Assembly: GCA_944332725.1 (NCBI GenBank)
Contig: CALVKO010000008.1
Span: 1-37,845, forward strand
From: an uncultured Bacilli bacterium
GTDB taxonomy: Bacteria > Bacillota_I > Bacilli_A > RF39 > UBA660
Direction of reading: 5' to 3'
DNA: 37,845 nucleotides
Shown in pieces: positions 34,062 to 37,845 of this stretch. Position numbers and translations under genes: made by a program. The notes under the pieces are model-generated. The model was not told where the DNA came from. It saw nothing but the letters and a program-made list of their open reading frames with translations, and made no database searches. Position 1 is the stretch's first letter, and every line of letters starts with the position of its first letter.

Positions 34062-35117
34062 TTATTCTCCTCTTAGTTTTCTATTTTGATCTTCTATAAT
34101 CAAAGCATCAATTACTTTATCAATATCGCCTTGCATTACTCTATCTAATGTATTTAAAGTAAATCCAATACGGTGATCAGTAACTCTATTTTGAGGATAA
34201 TTATATGTCCTTATTTTTTCTGATCTATCGCCTGTACCAATTTTGCTTCTTCTTTCTGCACCTAGTTCTTTTTCTCTTTCTTGCATTTTTAAATCATATA
34301 GACGAGTTTGTAATATTTTAATCGCTTTTTCTTTATTTTTTATTTGGCTTCTTTCGGTTTGAGAGTATACAACAATTCCCGTTGGAATATGAGTTAATCT
34401 AACTGCAGAATCAGTTGTATTAACTCCTTGACCACCACAACCACTACTTCTAGTTATATCAACCCTAACATCATTCATATCTAAATCACAGTCTAACTCT
34501 TCAGCTTCTGGCATTACTAAAACTGTAGCAGTTGAAGTATGGACTCTACCTTGAGTTTCAGTAACCGGTACTCTTTGAACACGATGTGCTCCGGATTCAT
34601 ATTTTAATTTTGAATAAACATTTTCTCCTCTTACTATAAAACTAATTAATGAATATCCACCCGCTTCTGATTTTTCTTCTTCAACTATTTCAATTTTCCA
34701 ACCGTTTCTTTCTGCTAACTTTTTATACATATCAAATAAGTCGCCGGCAAAAATATTTCCTTCATCCCCACCAGCAGCACCTCTTATTTCGACAATAACA
34801 TCTTTACCATCATTAGGATCTTTTGGTAATAACATAACCTCAATATCTTTTGTCAATTTTTCTAATTTATTTTGATTTTCTTCTAATTCTTCTTTGGCAA
34901 ATTCTCCTAATTCAGGATCTTTTATCATTTCTTTTGCTTCTTCTATATCTTTAGTTATTTTTTTATATTCTTGATATGCATCATAAGCATCTTTTAAACT
35001 TGCCTGTTCTTTCGATAAATTAGTTGCTTTTTTAATATCAGATATATTTTCAGGTTTCATTAACTCTTCAGTTATCTCATTATATCTATTTTCAATAGCA
35101 GTTAATCTTTCAATCAT
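34062..35117 (-). CDS. prfA: Peptide chain release factor 1
   Basis: A 351-aa class I release factor recognising UAA/UAG. It has an N-terminal coiled domain, then HRVQRVPVTETQGRVHTST with the tripeptide P-V-T at the stop-codon recognition site of RF1. The universally conserved peptidyl-hydrolysis motif follows in SGCGGQGVNTTDSAVRLTH (GGQ). The C-terminus reads YNYPQNRVTDHRIG. The ATG at 35117 lies 5 bases after GGGTG, so the 12-base-longer start is rejected. A TATAAT lies at 35143-35148 on the minus strand. It is followed by its modifying enzyme gene prmC. Confidence 0.97.
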   Translation of the reverse strand: MIERLTAIENRYNEITEELMKPENISDIKKATNLSKEQASLKDAYDAYQEYKKITKDIEEAKEMIKDPELGEFAKEELEENQNKLEKLTKDIEVMLLPKDPNDGKDVIVEIRGAAGGDEGNIFAGDLFDMYKKLAERNGWKIEIVEEEKSEAGGYSLISFIVRGENVYSKLKYESGAHRVQRVPVTETQGRVHTSTATVLVMPEAEELDCDLDMNDVRVDITRSSGCGGQGVNTTDSAVRLTHIPTGIVVYSQTERSQIKNKEKAIKILQTRLYDLKMQEREKELGAERRSKIGTGDRSEKIRTYNYPQNRVTDHRIGFTLNTLDRVMQGDIDKVIDALIIEDQNRKLRGE

Positions 35118-35142
35118 AAATTCACCCATTTCTCAATATAAG

Positions 35143-35148
35143 ATTATA
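35143..35148 (-). promoter_or_regulatory. -10 element of prfA-prmC
   Basis: TATAAT on the minus strand, about 26 bases before the prfA ATG, embedded in TATAGTATAAT. The -35 is unclear. Confidence 0.4.
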
Positions 35149-35167
35149 CTATATAATTAAATAAAAT

Positions 35168-35557
35168 TCAAATAATTGTTGGCGCTAAAAAAGGAAAAAT
35201 ATTTCTTAATATCCCAAATAATATAGTTATAACTACCAAAAATACATAAAATCGATTAGAAAATATAATACATTGCTTATTTAAAATCCAACAATAATAC
35301 TTTTTTATTCCAATAAATATAAACAAAGGCATCAAAATAAAAACTAACATATTATACCTAAATGCCTGTATAAAATCTAGTTTTATTATTGATACTAAAC
35401 ATCTTGTTATTCCACAACCTGGACAATATAAACCAGTTATTTGATGAAATAAACATGGAATAAATATATTAATTTTAGTATATAAGAAAAAAAAAGAAGC
35501 GCATAGTAAAATAACTATTAAGCTTAATATAATTTTTATCTTAATATTTTTTACCAT
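35168..35557 (-). CDS. DUF2752 membrane protein
   Basis: A 129-aa membrane protein with about three hydrophobic helices (residues ~8-27, ~60-80, ~95-118). It carries the DUF2752 hallmark around residue 40: CLFHQITGLYCPGCGITR, a CPGCGxTR motif that may bind metal or form disulphides on the outer face. The function of the family is unknown. It begins 13 bases after the DUF4234 gene ends, in the same orientation. The two probably form an operon. Confidence 0.82.
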   Translation of the reverse strand: MVKNIKIKIILSLIVILLCASFFFLYTKINIFIPCLFHQITGLYCPGCGITRCLVSIIKLDFIQAFRYNMLVFILMPLFIFIGIKKYYCWILNKQCIIFSNRFYVFLVVITILFGILRNIFPFLAPTII

Positions 35558-35569
35558 ATTGCCAACTCC

Positions 35570-35920
35570 TTATTTTGTTTGATTTGCTACTTCATTAATT
35601 TCATTTTGCATTAAGCAATAATTAACTATACCTAATCCAATAAGTCCCAAAATTAAATACAATATTGAATTATCTGAAGCATGCAAGCCACGTTTTGTTT
35701 TTCCATCATATAAAGTTTTTCCCATTTTATAATTCCAATAGATACCATAAATACCACATGTAATTAAAGTGAATAAAAATGCTTTACCTCCAGAAAAACT
35801 ACGATCATCATTAATATATGCAGCATCATCTGTAAGATTTATAAACCAAACGATTCCATATATGCCACATGTTACTAATGATAAAATAATTGCAACTGCA
35901 ATATTCTTCTCCTTTAACAT
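35570..35920 (-). CDS. DUF4234 membrane protein with internal duplication
   Basis: A 116-aa membrane protein. The motif LVTCGIYGIVWFINL in the first helix recurs as LITCGIYGIYWNYKM in the second, a visible internal repeat. A third helix lies at ~85-103. These are features of the DUF4234/TM2-like family, often beside DUF2752. The ATG at 35920 is preferred over 35932 because GAGGAG overlaps the latter and is ideally spaced for the former. Function is unknown. It is upstream of the DUF2752 gene. Confidence 0.8.
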   Translation of the reverse strand: MLKEKNIAVAIILSLVTCGIYGIVWFINLTDDAAYINDDRSFSGGKAFLFTLITCGIYGIYWNYKMGKTLYDGKTKRGLHASDNSILYLILGLIGLGIVNYCLMQNEINEVANQTK

Positions 35921-35973
35921 ATTACTCCTCATTAATATAATAATATCATTTTTTTTAATTGTTGAAAATAATT

Positions 35974-37323
35974 TTACTTATATTTATTAATTATTGACAT
36001 AAATTCATCATTTATTTCTTGTAATCTTTGTTTTGACTTAGCCTCAAATCTAGCACTTATTATAGGACCAGTATTAGAAAATCTAATCAATGCCCAGCCA
36101 TCTTCAAATTCAACTCTTATTCCATCAATATCATTATATTTATAATTTTTACCAATAGCATATTTTTTTACTTCTTCTACTACTTGATATTTCTTTTCTT
36201 CCGTTGTGTTTATTTTTAATTCATCAGTTGAATAATATACATTTATATCATTATACAATTCATCTAATTTTTTATCACTATTTGATAATAATTCAATCAT
36301 TCTTAATCCGGCATATAATCCATCATCAAAGCCATAGAATCTATCACCAAACCACATATGCCCGGAGTATTCTCCTGCAAATTGTATTTTTTCATCGTGA
36401 AATTTACGATACATGTAAGAATTACCAGTTCGATACATAATATGCTTATAATTTAATTTATTTAACTCATCTATTAAAGACTTAGAACATTTAACATCAT
36501 ATAATGCTTTATTAACTATTTTATTCTTTAAATAACGGTACATCATAATCATATAAACATCTGAGTTAATAATATTACCTTTATTATCAATTATTCTTAC
36601 ACGATCACCATCAGCATCCATAGCAACACCAATATCATAACCTAATTCAACAACTCTTTTTTGAATATCAACTAAATTAGAACTTATTGATGGATCAGGA
36701 TGATGATTAGGGAATGTTGGATCACTATCACAATATAATAAGCCATATGTTATATTTAACTTATCAAGAATTTGTTTTAAAATAATTGACACCGTTCCAT
36801 TACCACAATCAAATACTGCTTTAATATTTTTACTTATTTTTAAATTGTTAGCTATTAAATTAACATATTCGTCTTTAATATCATAATTTGATAAAATACC
36901 ATTACCTTTTAAAAACTCTTCTTTATTAGTAAAATCTCTAAAATCAATTATTTCTTGTCCTGCCGCATTACCATTTTCATCAAATGAAATTTTAAATCCA
37001 TTATGGTTGCTTGGATTATGTGAAGCAGTAATCATTATCGCTGCCCATTTATTTAAATGCTGCCTTGCATAATAAAGCATTGGTGTTGTAACTAAACCTA
37101 AATTAGTAACGTTGACTCCTGTTTCTAATAATCCTTTAATTAAATTACTAGCTAAATTAGGGGAAGATAATCTATTATCATATCCTACTAATACTTCCTT
37201 CTTTCCTTTTAACTGTACATAGCTACCAAAACTTTTACCTAATATATAAGCCGTTTCATCAGTTATTTGTTCGTCGTAAATTCCTCTTATATCATATGCT
37301 CTAAAAATTGTTTGATTAATCAT
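35974..37323 (-). CDS. Phosphomannomutase/phosphoglucomutase (alpha-D-phosphohexomutase)
   Basis: A 449-aa phosphohexomutase that interconverts hexose 1- and 6-phosphates for envelope and glycan precursors. It has an N-terminal FRAYDIRGIYDEQITDE signature and the active-site phosphoserine motif MITASHNPSNHNGFK. The metal-binding loop is DADGDRVRI, sugar-binding loop GEYSGHMWF, and phosphate-binding loop RFSNTGPIISARFEA. All four domains are complete. ManB/AlgC-type PMM/PGM is the best match; substrate preference cannot be read. The ATG at 37323 follows GGAGG and overlaps the dgkA stop codon (ATGA), so the two are coupled. Confidence 0.93.
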   Translation of the reverse strand: MINQTIFRAYDIRGIYDEQITDETAYILGKSFGSYVQLKGKKEVLVGYDNRLSSPNLASNLIKGLLETGVNVTNLGLVTTPMLYYARQHLNKWAAIMITASHNPSNHNGFKISFDENGNAAGQEIIDFRDFTNKEEFLKGNGILSNYDIKDEYVNLIANNLKISKNIKAVFDCGNGTVSIILKQILDKLNITYGLLYCDSDPTFPNHHPDPSISSNLVDIQKRVVELGYDIGVAMDADGDRVRIIDNKGNIINSDVYMIMMYRYLKNKIVNKALYDVKCSKSLIDELNKLNYKHIMYRTGNSYMYRKFHDEKIQFAGEYSGHMWFGDRFYGFDDGLYAGLRMIELLSNSDKKLDELYNDINVYYSTDELKINTTEEKKYQVVEEVKKYAIGKNYKYNDIDGIRVEFEDGWALIRFSNTGPIISARFEAKSKQRLQEINDEFMSIINKYK

Positions 37324-37712
37324 AAATTCCTCCATATTTCTAATAATTTAGGACCAAAAATCATTATCCCAACTACTATTGATACTATTGCTACTACCAA
37401 TACTGCTCCTGCTGATGTATCTTTAGCTAACTTAGCCTTCGGATTAATTTCTGGCATACATATATCAATTGCAGTTTCAATTGCCGTATTCATTAATTCT
37501 AAAGTTATAACAAAACCAAATAATAAAATACATACTAACCATTCTGTCTTACTTATATTTAAAATAAAACCAAAAGCAATTACTAATAACATTACCATAA
37601 AATGAATGCATAAATTTCGTTCGTTTAATATGTTTACCTTTATTCCTTGAAATGCATAATAAAAACTTTTAAATAAAGATGGTTTTGTTTTTTTAAACTT
37701 CTTTTTAAACAT
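37320..37712 (-). CDS. dgkA: Undecaprenol/diacylglycerol kinase (DgkA type)
   Basis: A 130-aa integral membrane kinase, with the length of the Gram-positive DgkA family, whose members phosphorylate undecaprenol to feed the lipid carrier pool. It has a basic start (MFKKKFKKTKPS), a SFYYAFQGIKVNILNERNLCIH region, and three transmembrane helices. The catalytic motif ELMNTAIETAID is followed by KAKLAKDTSAGAVLV. The start at 37712 follows TAGGTGAG; a frame extending to 37760 is rejected. Together with the DUF368 transporter elsewhere in the window it would serve undecaprenyl-phosphate supply. Confidence 0.93.
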   Translation of the reverse strand: MFKKKFKKTKPSLFKSFYYAFQGIKVNILNERNLCIHFMVMLLVIAFGFILNISKTEWLVCILLFGFVITLELMNTAIETAIDICMPEINPKAKLAKDTSAGAVLVVAIVSIVVGIMIFGPKLLEIWRNL

Positions 37713-37772
37713 ATACTCACCTACTAATATAAGTATACACATTAATTTTTTAAAAATCAATTACACTTAGAA

Positions 37773-37845
37773 CAAAAATCAAATAAATTTGACTGCATCT
37801 AATCTCACGATTAGATATTTCTCCTTCTTTGGTGGCTTTCGCGTT
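37773..37845 (-). terminator. Tandem hairpins and terminator of an unseen upstream transcript
   Basis: On the minus strand there is a perfect 8-bp hairpin ATCTAATC/GATTAGAT (37797-37804 with 37809-37816). A terminator stem TCAAA/TTTGA (37779-37792) follows, ending in TTTTT. It closes a gene or structured RNA that lies mostly outside the window. I could not identify that transcript from the ~30 remaining bases. Confidence 0.5.

Noticed and set aside
37761-37845. C-di-GMP-I or glycine riboswitch resemblance (ACGCGAAAGCCACC) or coding end
   Set aside because: Only a short string is similar; the pairing partners expected for either aptamer are absent from the visible part, and no protein family fits the possible reading frames.
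1-37845. CRISPR arrays, tRNA or rRNA genes, insertion sequences with DDE transposases
   Set aside because: No regularly spaced repeats, no cloverleaf or rRNA signatures and no transposase reading frames were seen on either strand.

Overview
The window comes from an AT-rich, low-GC, Gram-positive, spore-forming and probably anaerobic bacterium. Evidence for this is a PolC-type replicative polymerase, an HPr/enzyme I PTS pair, an Asn T-box, a GerA/GerC/GerB spore-germination operon, a CotY/CotZ-type spore-coat gene, and rubredoxin/rubrerythrin and ferredoxin proteins. An uncultured gut member of Bacilli/Erysipelotrichia-like Bacillota fits best, but this is inference; I cannot name a species.

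Layout: 1-2.7 kb (minus) holds ptsI (cut by the window edge), ptsH, a two-cluster ferredoxin and a rubredoxin-rubrerythrin-like protein. 2.8-4.4 kb (plus) holds UV-damage endonuclease uvsE and a SAM-methyltransferase-like protein. 4.4-8.6 kb (minus) holds a Ca2+-type P-type ATPase and three unknown genes, one with a transglutaminase-like Cys/His/Asp arrangement. 8.7-12.4 kb (plus) is the germinant-receptor operon. 12.4-16.6 kb (minus) holds a DUF368 polyprenyl-phosphate transporter, trpS, a patatin-like lipase and an anchored extracytoplasmic protein. 24.3-37.8 kb is mostly minus-strand housekeeping: polC, T-box-asnB, prfA-prmC, a phosphohexomutase and dgkA, with alr on the plus strand.

The outstanding feature lies at 16.78-24.29 kb. 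A CotZ-like spore-coat gene is split in two by an element of about 7.06 kb. The 5' part (67 codons) ends in the Trp codon TGG at 16974-16976 and the 3' part resumes at an identical TGG at 24038-24040. Joining at this shared TGG restores one uninterrupted in-frame protein of 148 aa. The element encodes a large serine recombinase beside its right end, a 38-aa protein, a RepA-like AAA ATPase, an XRE repressor with a divergent operator-like palindrome, a small membrane Cys-rich protein and a 944-aa membrane-spanning YobI/KAP-like P-loop NTPase. This is the architecture of the skin element of sigK and the SPbeta/spsM system, here in a coat gene. It is a strong candidate for a developmentally excised element, although simple parasitic insertion into a conserved coat-gene attB cannot be excluded from sequence alone. 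Inside the element, an inverted repeat with a perfect 15-bp core brackets the 17.07-22.12 kb cargo and suggests a nested module.

Other points of interest are an HPr with Glu in place of regulatory Ser46, a TrpRS with a Cys pattern like the Fe-S type, and a shared sigma-G-like -10 (CATAATA) in front of both uvsE and the ger operon.
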